A stretch of 13,615 bases of DNA from Firmicutes bacterium UBA3906 (GTDB lineage Bacteria; Bacillota; Clostridia; Caldicoprobacterales; DTU083). The stretch spans positions 1-13,615 of the forward strand of contig DGFG01000064.1 in assembly GCA_002391555.1 (NCBI GenBank), given 5' to 3'. This document shows positions 1-7,097 of this stretch, piece by piece. A program made the position numbers and the translations under genes. Numbering within the stretch: the first letter of the stretch is position 1; each line of letters begins with the position of its first letter. The notes under the pieces were generated by a model. The model saw only the letters and a list, made by a program, of their open reading frames with translations, ran no database searches and was not told where the DNA came from.

Positions 1-22
1 GGGAGATGTGTATAAGAGACAG
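1..22. other. Sequencing adapter remnant (Nextera/Tn5 mosaic end)
   Basis: Bases 4-22 read AGATGTGTATAAGAGACAG, exactly the 19 bp Tn5 mosaic end used in Nextera tagmentation libraries. Three extra G bases precede it. The lipA reading frame runs cleanly up to base 25 and would continue into the adapter as meaningless codons. This is library-construction sequence left at the contig end, not a real transposon end: no transposase or target duplication is present. Confidence 0.97.
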
Positions 23-582
23 GCCTTTGCTTTTTTAAGTAAGCTTATTGATCTGTCATAAAGGGCCATGGGCCTTACAGCCGGATAAAGGCGGGGAACT
101 GTCTCTACGTTATGGTTTATAATATGGGGGCCTGCTTCAACTATAGTTAAAAGGGCCGACTCCTCTCCCTTAAAATCTGGTATCAGGACCTCTATTACCG
201 TGTCTGGACAGGTCCTTTGCACTGCCCTAATAACAGATGCAAAGTGGCCGGCACCCCCATCTGCTAGGTCATCCCTAGTCACAGAAGTAATAACTACATG
301 CTTAAGGCCTAGCTCTTTTGTGGCCCTTGCAACCTTTTCTGGCTCCTGCTGGTCTAGGGGCTCAGGCTCAGACTTAGTTACATTGCAAAAGCTACAATTT
401 CTTGTGCAGTTTGACCCTAGTATCATAAAGGTAGCAGTCCTTCTACCAAAGCATTCTACAAGGTTAGGACAAGCTGCCTCCTGGCATACTGTATGAAGGG
501 ACAGCCTTCTTAGCATGGCCCTAACCTGCATTACCTGGTCCGTATTTCTTGCTTTTATTCTTAGCCATTCTGGTTTTGCCAA
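23..582 (-). CDS. lipA: Lipoyl synthase LipA, 3' part missing at contig edge
   Basis: Radical-SAM enzyme that inserts two sulfur atoms into protein-bound octanoyl groups to make the lipoyl cofactor; cytosolic. About 186 residues are visible of a usual 280-300. Both iron-sulfur signatures are present: the auxiliary-cluster C-x4-C-x5-C (Cys33, Cys38, Cys44) and the radical-SAM C-x3-C-x2-C (Cys59, Cys63, Cys66). Further conserved family stretches are [34 protein letters not shown] and VRP. The start is taken as TTG at 582, six residues before the family's usual R-x-K-A start region. An AAGGAGG Shine-Dalgarno lies 8 nt upstream inside the end of lipB, and the next codons upstream are the lipB stop in the same frame, so no earlier start is possible. 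The gene runs off the left end at the adapter junction. Confidence 0.96.
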
Positions 583-597
583 GGCTTAAGCCTCCTT
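583..597 (-). promoter_or_regulatory. Ribosome binding site of lipA inside lipB
   Basis: On the minus strand AAGGAGG covers the last sense codons of lipB (Lys-Glu-Ala). The lipB TAA follows, then one codon (GCC), then the TTG start of lipA. The Shine-Dalgarno therefore lies within translated lipB sequence, which favours coupled translation and fixes the TTG start. Confidence 0.75.
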
Positions 598-1272
598 TAT
601 CCCCTTTAGGAATATATCTTTATCCTCTTTAACAATATCAAATGAATATACTTTAGCAAAATGCTTGGCCACCTGCCCCTTTACCTTTTCTATATCAGGG
701 GCCTGCTTTAGCTGGGCCTCTAGGGAGGTAACCCCCTTGTCCCTGATGCCGCAGGGAACTATCCAATCAAAATGGCCAAGGTCAGTGGTCACATTAAAGG
801 CAAAGCCATGCATGGTCACCCACCGCTTTACCGCCAGGCCAATAGCAGTTATTTTTTCATCGCCTACCCAAACCCCAGTATGGCCTTTGTCCCGGCCAGA
901 TAATATACCATACTCCTCCTCTAGCAGATTTATAAAGACCTGCTCTAGATTAAATACAAAGGTCCTGATATCTCGGCCAAGGGAGTCAAGCTTTATTATG
1001 GGATAGCCAACTATCTGACCTGGCCCATGGTAGGTGATGTCACCGCCCCTATTGACCCTATAAAGATTAGCCCCCCTTGCCTTTAGGTCTTTTTCGGATA
1101 TGACCAAGTTGTCCATGCTAGCGGACCTGCCCAGGGTCAAAACCGGTGGATGCTCTAAAAGCAGTAGTAGATCCTTAATCCTGTCTTCCTGCCTAAGAGC
1201 TAGTAGGGTCTTTTGCAGGTCATAGGCCTCCATATAGTCCATAGTACCAAGGTTTACTAGGCTAAGTTCCAT
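586..1272 (-). CDS. lipB: Octanoyltransferase LipB
   Basis: Transfers the octanoyl group from octanoyl-ACP to the lipoyl domains of acceptor proteins, the step before LipA. The product is 228 residues, normal for LipB. Visible motifs are RGGDITYHGPGQ (about 75-86, substrate pocket), GDEKITAIG with the catalytic Lys at about 140, MHGFAFNV (about 154-161) and the catalytic Cys in PCGI (Cys174). The ATG at 1272 is preferred over a TTG ten codons earlier at 1302, because an AGGAG lies 11 nt before the ATG, downstream of the TTG, and the family N-terminus normally begins close to the MELSLVNLG segment. It is followed at once by lipA in the same frame, so the two form an operon. An AT-rich repeat array lies directly upstream. 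Confidence 0.95.
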   Translation of the reverse strand: MELSLVNLGTMDYMEAYDLQKTLLALRQEDRIKDLLLLLEHPPVLTLGRSASMDNLVISEKDLKARGANLYRVNRGGDITYHGPGQIVGYPIIKLDSLGRDIRTFVFNLEQVFINLLEEEYGILSGRDKGHTGVWVGDEKITAIGLAVKRWVTMHGFAFNVTTDLGHFDWIVPCGIRDKGVTSLEAQLKQAPDIEKVKGQVAKHFAKVYSFDIVKEDKDIFLKGIKEA

Positions 1273-1288
1273 GCTTTTCTCTACTCCT

Positions 1289-1451
1289 AAAGAAATAATC
1301 AAAGTTTTATAAAAAATAATCTATATCTTGATAAAGAAATAATCTAAGTCTTGAAAAAAGAAGTAATCAAAGCTTTAAAAATTAATTGAAATATCAATAA
1401 AAAATAGTCTAATTCCTGATAATAAATAATTTTAATCTCCGAAAAATAATA
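1289..1451. repeat. Degenerate AT-rich tandem array, period about 21-24 bp
   Basis: A recurring core close to AATAATC appears at about 1294, 1315, 1338, 1362, 1384, 1403, 1424 and 1445, so steps are about 19-24 bp. Units look like AAAGAAATAATC followed by a CTTTGA/CTTGATA-like half. The first four units are the clearest and later ones decay. The array fills the region between the DUF951 gene and lipB and must include or flank the lipBA promoter. The A-runs recur roughly every two helical turns, compatible with curved DNA or a stretched regulator site. I see no sharply defined -35/-10 pair. Confidence 0.6.
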
Positions 1452-1471
1452 GCTAGCTATGGATAGCTAGC
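1442..1471 (-). terminator. Probable terminator of the DUF951 gene
   Basis: A perfect inverted repeat with 9 bp arms (GCTAGCTAT / ATAGCTAGC, 1452-1460 and 1463-1471, 2 nt between) is followed on the minus strand by TATTATTTTTC. It lies 23 bp past the DUF951 stop codon. The stem is only moderately GC-rich and the loop must open to at least 4 nt, so strength is uncertain. The palindrome could also be a protein-binding site. Confidence 0.5.
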
Positions 1472-1493
1472 AAATTTAGGTCTTTAAAGATAA

Positions 1494-1703
1494 CTAGTCT
1501 CCTGACTCATTAGTAGGGCTAGTCTCAACCAGCTTTTTTACCCTTTTTAAAAAGGTTTGCCTGTCTAGCATTACTATCCTTGAGCATTTTTCACACTTTA
1601 TCTTAAAATCTGCCCCAACCCTGATGACCTTCCATAGGTCGTTACCGCAGGGGTGCTTTTTTCGGGTCTGAACTATGTCTCCTAGCTTGTACAAAACACT
1701 CAT
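1494..1703 (-). CDS. DUF951 family protein (YyzM-like)
   Basis: Small basic protein of 69 residues that matches the DUF951 family: KLGDIVQTRKKHPCG at the N-terminus, then WKVIRVGADFKIKCEKCSRIVMLDR. Cys19, Cys37 and Cys40 are in the conserved positions, giving a partial zinc-ribbon look. The fold is likely a small beta barrel; the molecular function is not established. Homologues in Bacillota often lie near the replication origin beside parAB/noc and ychF, but none of those are in this window. Two ATGs are possible, at 1712 and 1703. The second is preferred because AAGG lies 9 nt before it, whereas it directly abuts the first; the family also starts just before KLGDIV. The C-terminal TSPTNESGD tail is a lineage extension. 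Confidence 0.88.
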   Translation of the reverse strand: MSVLYKLGDIVQTRKKHPCGNDLWKVIRVGADFKIKCEKCSRIVMLDRQTFLKRVKKLVETSPTNESGD

Positions 1704-1841
1704 TTTCCTCATCCTTAGGCTAAATTTTCTTTATAACTTATTTAAGGCTCTTAGGCCTTTTTAAAATTTTATAAAGGATCTACTTTAAGCTGGCCTCTTT
1801 ATCTGAAAAAATGCTTGTGCTGCACCTTTATAAAGTTTTAT

Positions 1842-1864
1842 ATAGGTCCTTTTTTAAGACCTAT
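1842..1864 (-). terminator. Weak hairpin overlapping the stop of the C26 hydrolase gene
   Basis: A perfect 7 bp inverted repeat (ATAGGTC / GACCTAT) with a 9 nt loop includes the stop codon of the upstream hydrolase gene. On the minus strand it is followed by ATAAAAC rather than a clean T-run. The position fits a terminator or an mRNA 3'-end stabiliser; the tail is poor. Confidence 0.3.
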
Positions 1865-2567
1865 TAAGGCCAGCCCTCTCAACAAGGGCTTTAAATAGGC
1901 AAAGCATCCTACTGTCTCTTTCCAGCATTTTTTCGGGATGCCACTGGACACCCAAGAAAAAAGAAAGACTAGTAGACTCTATTGCCTCAATTATTAAATC
2001 GCTGGCCCTAGCCGATACCTCCAAGGATTTGCCAGGGTCTTTGACAGCCTGGTGGTGAAAAGAATTAACCCGCAGCTTGTCTGCCTTTAATATGTCCCTT
2101 AATAAGCTATTAGGCTTTAGGTCAATCTCATGTATCCCATAGCAGCCAGGTGCTTTTTGATTATGACAGATTGTAGGTCTACCGTAGCCAGTCCCTATGT
2201 CCTGGTAGAGGCTAGCTCCACTTGCTATGGCCATAATCTGTAGCCCCTTGCATATGCCAAGCACCGGCATATTCCTATCTATGGCCTCCCTGCATAAGCC
2301 AAGCTCTAGCTCGTCTCTAATTGGGTTTACTGAAGCAATATTAGGATCCGGGTCTTGACCAAATAGGTAGGGGTCTATATCCTGACCCCCTGTTAAGAGG
2401 AGTCCATCTATATGGCCCATAAGGTCCTTGGCCCTTACCATATCCGAACAGGCTATTAAAAAGGGTAGGCCTCCCGCCCTTAGGACAGCCTCATAGTAAC
2501 CCCTATAAAGCATGGTGTTTTCACTTTTAAAATCATAATTACAACTAATACCGATAACAGGTTTCAA
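1854..2567 (-). CDS. Gamma-glutamyl hydrolase-like class I glutamine amidotransferase (peptidase C26, PuuD-like)
   Basis: Cytosolic enzyme of 237 residues in the gamma-glutamyl-GABA hydrolase family, which cleaves gamma-glutamyl amides. The class I amidotransferase layout is complete: TGGQDIDP (59-66), nucleophile elbow GICKGLQ with Cys106, VNSFHHQAVK (167-176), and the His210/Glu212 pair in QWHPE. A separate synthetase domain is absent, so it is probably a hydrolase. The exact substrate cannot be read from the sequence. The start is a TTG at 2567: the family begins KPVIGIS, no ATG is available in frame, and GGGAGG lies 9 nt upstream. That Shine-Dalgarno and the start codon are in opposite arms of a hairpin. 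The gene lies 83 bp downstream of glnA on the same strand. Confidence 0.9.
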   Translation of the reverse strand: MKPVIGISCNYDFKSENTMLYRGYYEAVLRAGGLPFLIACSDMVRAKDLMGHIDGLLLTGGQDIDPYLFGQDPDPNIASVNPIRDELELGLCREAIDRNMPVLGICKGLQIMAIASGASLYQDIGTGYGRPTICHNQKAPGCYGIHEIDLKPNSLLRDILKADKLRVNSFHHQAVKDPGKSLEVSARASDLIIEAIESTSLSFFLGVQWHPEKMLERDSRMLCLFKALVERAGLNRS

Positions 2568-2585
2568 GGGGGATAACCTCCCTTG
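2565..2585 (-). promoter_or_regulatory. Hairpin holding the Shine-Dalgarno and TTG start of the C26 hydrolase
   Basis: On the minus strand CAAGGGAGG, then TTAT, then CCCCCTTG can fold with six outer pairs (CAAGGG/CCCTTG), a bulged A and two inner GC pairs around a 4 nt loop. The 5' arm contains the GGGAGG Shine-Dalgarno and the 3' arm ends in the TTG start codon, so the folded form would hide the translation start. Confidence 0.55.
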
Positions 2586-2598
2586 CTTTCTTTTGGCA

Positions 2599-2617
2599 AT
2601 AGGCTGGGCCTGCCTAT
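2599..2617. other. Inverted repeat between glnA and the C26 gene
   Basis: The arms ATAGGC and GCCTAT are 6 bp and perfect, with a 7 nt GC-rich loop. No T-run follows on either strand, so it does not look like an intrinsic terminator and read-through from glnA into the hydrolase gene is possible. It may be an mRNA processing or stability structure. Confidence 0.35.
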
Positions 2618-2650
2618 CTAATACTTAATTATATAGGTTTTGGCTTGGGA

Positions 2651-3982
2651 TTAGAATTTGTTTAGGTATTTTTCCAGCTCCCAGTCTGTGACCTGTAGCC
2701 TATACTCATCCCATTCTATAAGCTTGGCCTGGATATACTTTTCACAGAAACGCTCACCGAGGGCAGACCTAATCAGGTCATCATTTTTAAGCTCCTTTAG
2801 AGCATTATAGAGGCTAGAGGGTAGGGAGGGTACACATTCCCTATCCCTATCTTCCTTGGTCATATCGTATATATTACGGTTAATTGGTGCTGGTGGCTCA
2901 ATCTTATTTTTTATACCCTCAAGACCTGCCTTTAGTAAGACTGTCAGGGCAAGGTAGGGATTGCATGAGGGATCAGGGCTCCTGTACTCGACCCTTGTAG
3001 CTGATCCACGCTTTGTTGGCACCCTAACTAGGGGAGATCTGTTGCGGTGGGCCCAGGCAATATGAACTGGAGCCTCATGGCCTGCAACTAGCCTCTTGTA
3101 GGAATTGACCAGGGGATTGGTTATAGCTGTTATGGCAGGAGCATGCTTTAGCAGGCCCCCTATATAGTAATAGGCCTCCTTGCTAAGCTCTAAGTCTCCA
3201 TTAGGGTCATAAAAGGCATTCTCCCCATTCCTTAAAAGGGACTGGTTTATATGCATACCAGAGCCGGCAACCCCGTATATGGGCTTTGGCATAAAGGTGG
3301 CATGCAGGCCATGCTTTTGAGCTATTATCCTAACCACCATCTTAAAGGTCATGATCTTGTCTGCAGTGGTTAGGGCATCATCGTATTTAAAGTCTATTTC
3401 ATGCTGGCCAGGAGCCAGTTCATGGTGGGAGGCCTCTATTTCAAAGCCCATGTTTTCTAGGGTAATGCACATATCACGCCTGGCATTTTCCCCTAAATCA
3501 ACAGGTCCTAAATCAAAATATCCAGCATTGTCATGGGTTATGGTAGTGGGCTTGCCCTCCTTGTCTCTTAGGAATAGGAAAAACTCCGCTTCAGGTCCAA
3601 CTGACATGGAGTAGCCCATATCTCTTGCTTCCTTTAGGACACGCTTGAAGGTGTTTCTTGGACAATCCTCAAAGGGCTGGTCGTTTGAATCGTAAACATC
3701 GCAGATAAGCCTTGCCACTCTGGCCTCTGCTATCTCTGGAGGAAAGACAACAAAGGTATTAGGATCAGGGTGTAGGTACATATCTGATTCTTCTATACGG
3801 ACAAAGCCCTCTATGGAGGATCCATCAAACATAATTTGATTGTCTAGGGCCTTTTCTAGCTGCCGGTAGGTAATGGCGACATTTTTCATCGTGCCAAACA
3901 TATCAGTAAACTGTAGCCTGATAAACTCAACCTTTTCCTCGCGGCAGATCTTTAGTATATCCTCGCTATTGTACTTATTCAT
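2651..3982 (-). CDS. glnA: Glutamine synthetase, type I (GSI-alpha)
   Basis: Forms glutamine from glutamate, ammonia and ATP in the cytosol as a dodecamer. The product is 443 residues, the short length of the Gram-positive GSI-alpha subtype, which lacks the adenylylation region of longer enzymes. Visible signatures: [17 protein letters not shown] (about 52-68), with Arg62 aligning to the residue known in Bacillus GS to matter for feedback inhibition; [10 protein letters not shown]; the ATP-binding region around [27 protein letters not shown], which carries the flap glutamate; NRSPLVRVP; and [15 protein letters not shown]. The ATG at 3982 is chosen over one five codons earlier, because GAGGGG is 7 nt upstream of it. 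It has its own promoter at about 4085-4112 and a roughly 95 nt leader. The C26 hydrolase follows on the same strand. Confidence 0.97.
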   Translation of the reverse strand: MNKYNSEDILKICREEKVEFIRLQFTDMFGTMKNVAITYRQLEKALDNQIMFDGSSIEGFVRIEESDMYLHPDPNTFVVFPPEIAEARVARLICDVYDSNDQPFEDCPRNTFKRVLKEARDMGYSMSVGPEAEFFLFLRDKEGKPTTITHDNAGYFDLGPVDLGENARRDMCITLENMGFEIEASHHELAPGQHEIDFKYDDALTTADKIMTFKMVVRIIAQKHGLHATFMPKPIYGVAGSGMHINQSLLRNGENAFYDPNGDLELSKEAYYYIGGLLKHAPAITAITNPLVNSYKRLVAGHEAPVHIAWAHRNRSPLVRVPTKRGSATRVEYRSPDPSCNPYLALTVLLKAGLEGIKNKIEPPAPINRNIYDMTKEDRDRECVPSLPSSLYNALKELKNDDLIRSALGERFCEKYIQAKLIEWDEYRLQVTDWELEKYLNKF

Positions 3983-3992
3983 ATTTACACCC

Positions 3993-4024
3993 CTCATATC
4001 TATAGGACCATCATTAGGACCATA
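3993..4024 (-). repeat. Tandem 12 bp repeat in the glnA leader
   Basis: On the minus strand ATGGTCCTA occurs twice, 12 bp apart (ATGGTCCTAATG then ATGGTCCTATAG), just before the glnA Shine-Dalgarno, within the predicted 5' untranslated region. A third ATGGTC lies about 50 bp further upstream. No GlnR/TnrA box (TGTTA-N7-TAACA type) is visible. Confidence 0.5.
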
Positions 4025-4084
4025 TTTTTGTCCCTTGTTTATGACTCTCCCCTTGTATTTTGACCATAGTTATAATTTAGGATA

Positions 4085-4112
4085 ATTATATCATCGTATA
4101 CTAAAAAAGCAA
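4085..4112 (-). promoter_or_regulatory. glnA promoter (extended -10)
   Basis: On the minus strand TTGCTT (4112-4107) is followed after 16 bp by a perfect TATAAT (4090-4085), with TGA before it (4093-4091), giving the extended form TGATATAAT. Transcription would start near 4078, about 95 nt before the glnA ATG. The site begins just past the stop of the LURP-one gene. Confidence 0.7.
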
Positions 4113-4124
4113 TTGTAAATCCGC

Positions 4125-4619
4125 CTAGCTTGAGCTATTGTTAGAGCTACTGTTATGGAGTACCTGGTCTATCACTATAACTAGGGTAAGTATAAAGGGG
4201 TCATCCTCCCCTTCCACTATATCTACCCCATAGCTGTCCCCCCAGGAAATCCACTTTTTTGATACCTGGGCCACATGCTTGCCTTCCCTATATATAGAAA
4301 AATCTAGACCCCAGAAATCTCCCTGGACACTATAGCCCCCCATATGACTTACAACATTAAATCTTGGTCTAAAAAAGGAAAACTCTTTTTTGACCGTAGC
4401 ATAGAGTAGGTCTTTAAAGTATATATTATATTCTGGCAGGAAGCGGAATATCTTTTGCTCTATATAAACTAGCTCCTGTCCCTTCATATCGTACATCCTA
4501 AGCTTGTTACCAAAGGAGAAAACCTTTCCCTTAACTATGTAGCGATCATTACCCTTGTCATCTTTGATGGTAAAGCTGTCACCAAAGGAAAAAACCTTTT
4601 GCTTAATCTGATATCTCAT
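4125..4619 (-). CDS. LURP-one-related / YxjI-type tubby-like protein
   Basis: Protein of 164 residues in the LURP-one-related (DUF567) superfamily, which has the tubby-like C-terminal barrel fold. The repeated strand pattern F-S-F-G-D/N (FSFGDSFTIKD, FSFGNKLRMYD) and the later SVQGDFWGLDFSIY and WGDSYGVDI segments are typical. Members are thought to bind membranes or lipids or act as scaffolds, with no settled bacterial function. The start is secure: AGGAGG lies 7 nt before the ATG. There is no signal peptide. The C-terminus ends in a low-complexity Ser/Asn tail (HNSSSNNSSS). It lies 69 bp after the DUF4129 gene on the same strand with no visible promoter or terminator between, so it may be the last gene of the moxR operon. 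Confidence 0.87.
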   Translation of the reverse strand: MRYQIKQKVFSFGDSFTIKDDKGNDRYIVKGKVFSFGNKLRMYDMKGQELVYIEQKIFRFLPEYNIYFKDLLYATVKKEFSFFRPRFNVVSHMGGYSVQGDFWGLDFSIYREGKHVAQVSKKWISWGDSYGVDIVEGEDDPFILTLVIVIDQVLHNSSSNNSSS

Positions 4620-4688
4620 CTACTAGCCTCCTAATAATCAATCCTTTATGGTTTTTACCTTTCCCTTATTAAAGTCACCTATAATTTT

Positions 4689-6005
4689 TTAATTTTTGGG
4701 GTCAAAACTGGCCCTTTGGACCAAGGTCTGGACCTCAAGATCCTGAATCTCTGAGTCACTGTACCTAGCCCTGCCATATAGGCCCACTAGCCCATCGACA
4801 AGGTCCTCTCCTATTAGCTCCTGCTTTAGCAGGTACTGGCCTACTTCACTAGGTGTCTTGGCCGGCCCTATATCGTGCCCCTTATCAATGGCCCCCTTGA
4901 CGATGTAATAGTATATATACCTAACCCTTTGCCTGTTATTTGTCATATCCCTCCACCTTGGCATAGGAGGCCTGTCCTTTTTAAATAGGTCTCTTATGCT
5001 GGCAAAAGAGTTTTTAACTAATGACTGTAGGTCAATAAGACTTTCCTTTTCATCCCTATAGGCCCCCCTATAGGAGATGCTGGATTGGCCCCTTAGGAGT
5101 ATTTTTATCCCCCTTAGCAGGAGGGGTAGGTATTTTTTTAGTAATTTTACTATAAACCATATTAGCACAGCAAGGGCAAACAATAGGCCTAGCCAAAATA
5201 GGATCTCAAAGACAAGGTCCCAAAAGGGGGAGGCCTTTGCCTCGGGAATTAAGGGTATTTTATCAGGCAATGTGTCTTGGGGCTCTGGCTGGACAGGGGT
5301 CTTATAAAAGAACCTAGAGAAAAACCACCTCAGCCCTTTTATAAGGCCCGATAGACCTTTAGCTAAAATAGTCTTTACTAGGCCGTAGCCTGTAATAATA
5401 AAAACAAGGACAAGTATTACTGCAAAGAGTATCCTATTGTTGCGCTTTACGCTTTTTAAGAACCTATAGTTTTCTACATTTGAGCCAGAGGCCCTAATAA
5501 GTACATCCCTATTGACCAATCCTAGGCTTAAGATGGCTGAAATTATACCAACATAGCTAATCAAGGACTGGTAGTCCTTTAAGGGAGCTGCAAACCTATA
5601 GGCTATAAATGCAAAAAGGTAGATAATAACCCCTGCCAAATAATATGCAGTTGAATCGTTTCTTTCAATATAGTCCCTTTCTGCCACAGCTATTCCCCTA
5701 AGGGAGGATAATAGGTTATAAACTACAAATACAGGAACCAGACCATCTATATGCCCGTTAAAGCTATAGGCCAATACGACTGCAAACAAGAGGCAGCCAA
5801 AAATGCTAGGGTACCTCGGCCACCGCCTAGTTAAAAACCTAATTACAAGGCCTAGGATATATGAAAGGCCCAGCATAGCTAAAAGAAGGCCTATGGGCTT
5901 GTCATCATGGATTATTAGGCCAAGGGCCATAACTATGGGAAAGGAGAGCCAAAAGTCCATCCATATCCTTGCCAGATAATCCGCAAAGTACATCTTGTTT
6001 GTCAT
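4689..6005 (-). CDS. Multi-pass membrane protein with C-terminal DUF4129 domain
   Basis: Protein of 438 residues with about eight hydrophobic segments (around 16-33, 38-57, 68-84, 88-104, 121-139, 148-164, 192-213 and 264-288). Two-thirds of the way along, a Pro/Glu-rich loop (about 236-260) precedes the last segment. The soluble C-terminus carries the DUF4129 pattern: VRYIYYYIVKGAIDKG, TPSEVGQYL and LVGLYGRARYSD (about 361-417). In related cassettes this position is often filled by a transglutaminase-like protein fused to DUF4129. Here I see no Cys-His-Asp transglutaminase core, so only the membrane scaffold and DUF4129 part remain. Its ATG overlaps the DUF58 stop by 4 bases (ATGA), implying coupled translation. 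Confidence 0.85.
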   Translation of the reverse strand: MTNKMYFADYLARIWMDFWLSFPIVMALGLIIHDDKPIGLLLAMLGLSYILGLVIRFLTRRWPRYPSIFGCLLFAVVLAYSFNGHIDGLVPVFVVYNLLSSLRGIAVAERDYIERNDSTAYYLAGVIIYLFAFIAYRFAAPLKDYQSLISYVGIISAILSLGLVNRDVLIRASGSNVENYRFLKSVKRNNRILFAVILVLVFIITGYGLVKTILAKGLSGLIKGLRWFFSRFFYKTPVQPEPQDTLPDKIPLIPEAKASPFWDLVFEILFWLGLLFALAVLIWFIVKLLKKYLPLLLRGIKILLRGQSSISYRGAYRDEKESLIDLQSLVKNSFASIRDLFKKDRPPMPRWRDMTNNRQRVRYIYYYIVKGAIDKGHDIGPAKTPSEVGQYLLKQELIGEDLVDGLVGLYGRARYSDSEIQDLEVQTLVQRASFDPKN

Positions 6006-7096
6006 GCCGGCTCTTCACCACCCTTGTCTAAGAGGCTAAGGTCGAATATCTCTACAGAATGTCCCTTTTCAACTAGCCTTTCTATCTGATTTTCTAGCCT
6101 GTCACTGACAAAGGCAGTCATGATTAATATATCCATGGGGTCTGTATCCCTTTTTATCTCACTTTCTAAAAAGGTATAAAAGGTAAAGACCCTCTCTATA
6201 ACCATCATGGCCATATTGCCTAATATAAAGGTTAGCTGGCTGGCTCCTGACTGGGGCAAAATTATAACCGGCTCATCCTTGTCATCTATTAGGTGGCCGT
6301 TAGAGGCAAAGCCTACAGCTATCCCTTCATCAGTTAGCTTTGCAAGCATGGAGGCAGCAATAGATAGGGCCCTTTCAATCAGTTCCTTGTCGGTAACATG
6401 CCTCCACATGCCTTCCTCTATGTCCAGGTTTAGATAAATCATTGCCTTGGGGTCAGAAGTGTGGTCATAGCTATTTACAAGCAGGTCTCCTAGCCTAGCA
6501 CTAGCCTTCCAGCTTATCCTATTTAGGCTATCACCGGGCTGGTAGGCCCTGATACCTGCCACATAAAAGGGGTCACTTATTATCCACCTTTTGACCATAA
6601 TATCCCCCATCCAGGACCTGCACACAAAGGGGATCTGGTCAAACTCTAATATTTTAGGATATACCAGTAGCTGGGCCTCTAGCCTCAGCTGCTTGGATTT
6701 TTCCCTGACACCAAAGGGATCACCAAAGGTCAAGGATACAGAATTTAGCCTATAGCAGCCCCTTTTTTTGCAAAAGACCCTGTGGCGCCTAGTAATTCCT
6801 GTATAGGGCATGAGGCTAAAAAGACTAGTGTGAAATTCATCATGCCTAATGCTAAGGTTTGCTGACTGCTGAAACTGAAGGTCTGAGTCTATCTTGGACT
6901 CTATCCGCAGCCAAGGCATTAAAAGCAGCTTTTTGTTTCTAATCTGCTCTACCATTTGGACCTCTTCACCCTCAAAGACTGCATCAGTGTTAAAGGTCCT
7001 CTTATAGCTAAGGCCCCTAGGACCCCATCTGTCAAATATTCGGCTCTGTATATCTAGGACTATAATGAGTACTATTAAAAACCAAGCCAGGGACAT
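6002..7096 (-). CDS. DUF58 domain protein
   Basis: Protein of 364 residues with one N-terminal hydrophobic segment (about 3-15) followed by a soluble region. The DUF58 signature is clear at about 186-208: QPGD-x-LNRISWKASAR-x-GDLLV. A von Willebrand A-like fold follows, with YLNLDIEEGMW as a possible degenerate metal site. DUF58 proteins are coded next to MoxR ATPases and are presumed to be their partners in maturing envelope or secreted complexes. The gene starts one base after the moxR TGA (TGA-T-ATG) and ends overlapping the DUF4129 gene. Many family members have two N-terminal membrane segments; this one shows a single one. Confidence 0.92.
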   Translation of the reverse strand: MSLAWFLIVLIIVLDIQSRIFDRWGPRGLSYKRTFNTDAVFEGEEVQMVEQIRNKKLLLMPWLRIESKIDSDLQFQQSANLSIRHDEFHTSLFSLMPYTGITRRHRVFCKKRGCYRLNSVSLTFGDPFGVREKSKQLRLEAQLLVYPKILEFDQIPFVCRSWMGDIMVKRWIISDPFYVAGIRAYQPGDSLNRISWKASARLGDLLVNSYDHTSDPKAMIYLNLDIEEGMWRHVTDKELIERALSIAASMLAKLTDEGIAVGFASNGHLIDDKDEPVIILPQSGASQLTFILGNMAMMVIERVFTFYTFLESEIKRDTDPMDILIMTAFVSDRLENQIERLVEKGHSVEIFDLSLLDKGGEEPA

Positions 7097-7097
7097 A

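Noticed and set aside
4..22. Possible Tn5-type transposon end
   Set aside because: Exact Nextera mosaic end at a contig terminus with no transposase or second end; a library artefact is the simple explanation.
200..496. 98-residue plus-strand open frame
   Set aside because: It lies wholly opposite lipA, has no ribosome binding site and its translation resembles no protein; lipA is certain.
586..588. lipB-lipA fusion interrupted by a stop codon
   Set aside because: The genes share a frame, but each is complete at this junction and lipA has its own Shine-Dalgarno and TTG start, so it is ordinary tight operon spacing.
1289..1451. CRISPR array
   Set aside because: Units are degenerate throughout, there are no constant repeats with unique spacers, and no cas genes are present.
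3983..4078. T-box or glutamine riboswitch in the glnA leader
   Set aside because: At about 95 nt it is too short for a T-box, no T-box sequence is visible, and I could not fold a recognisable riboswitch core.
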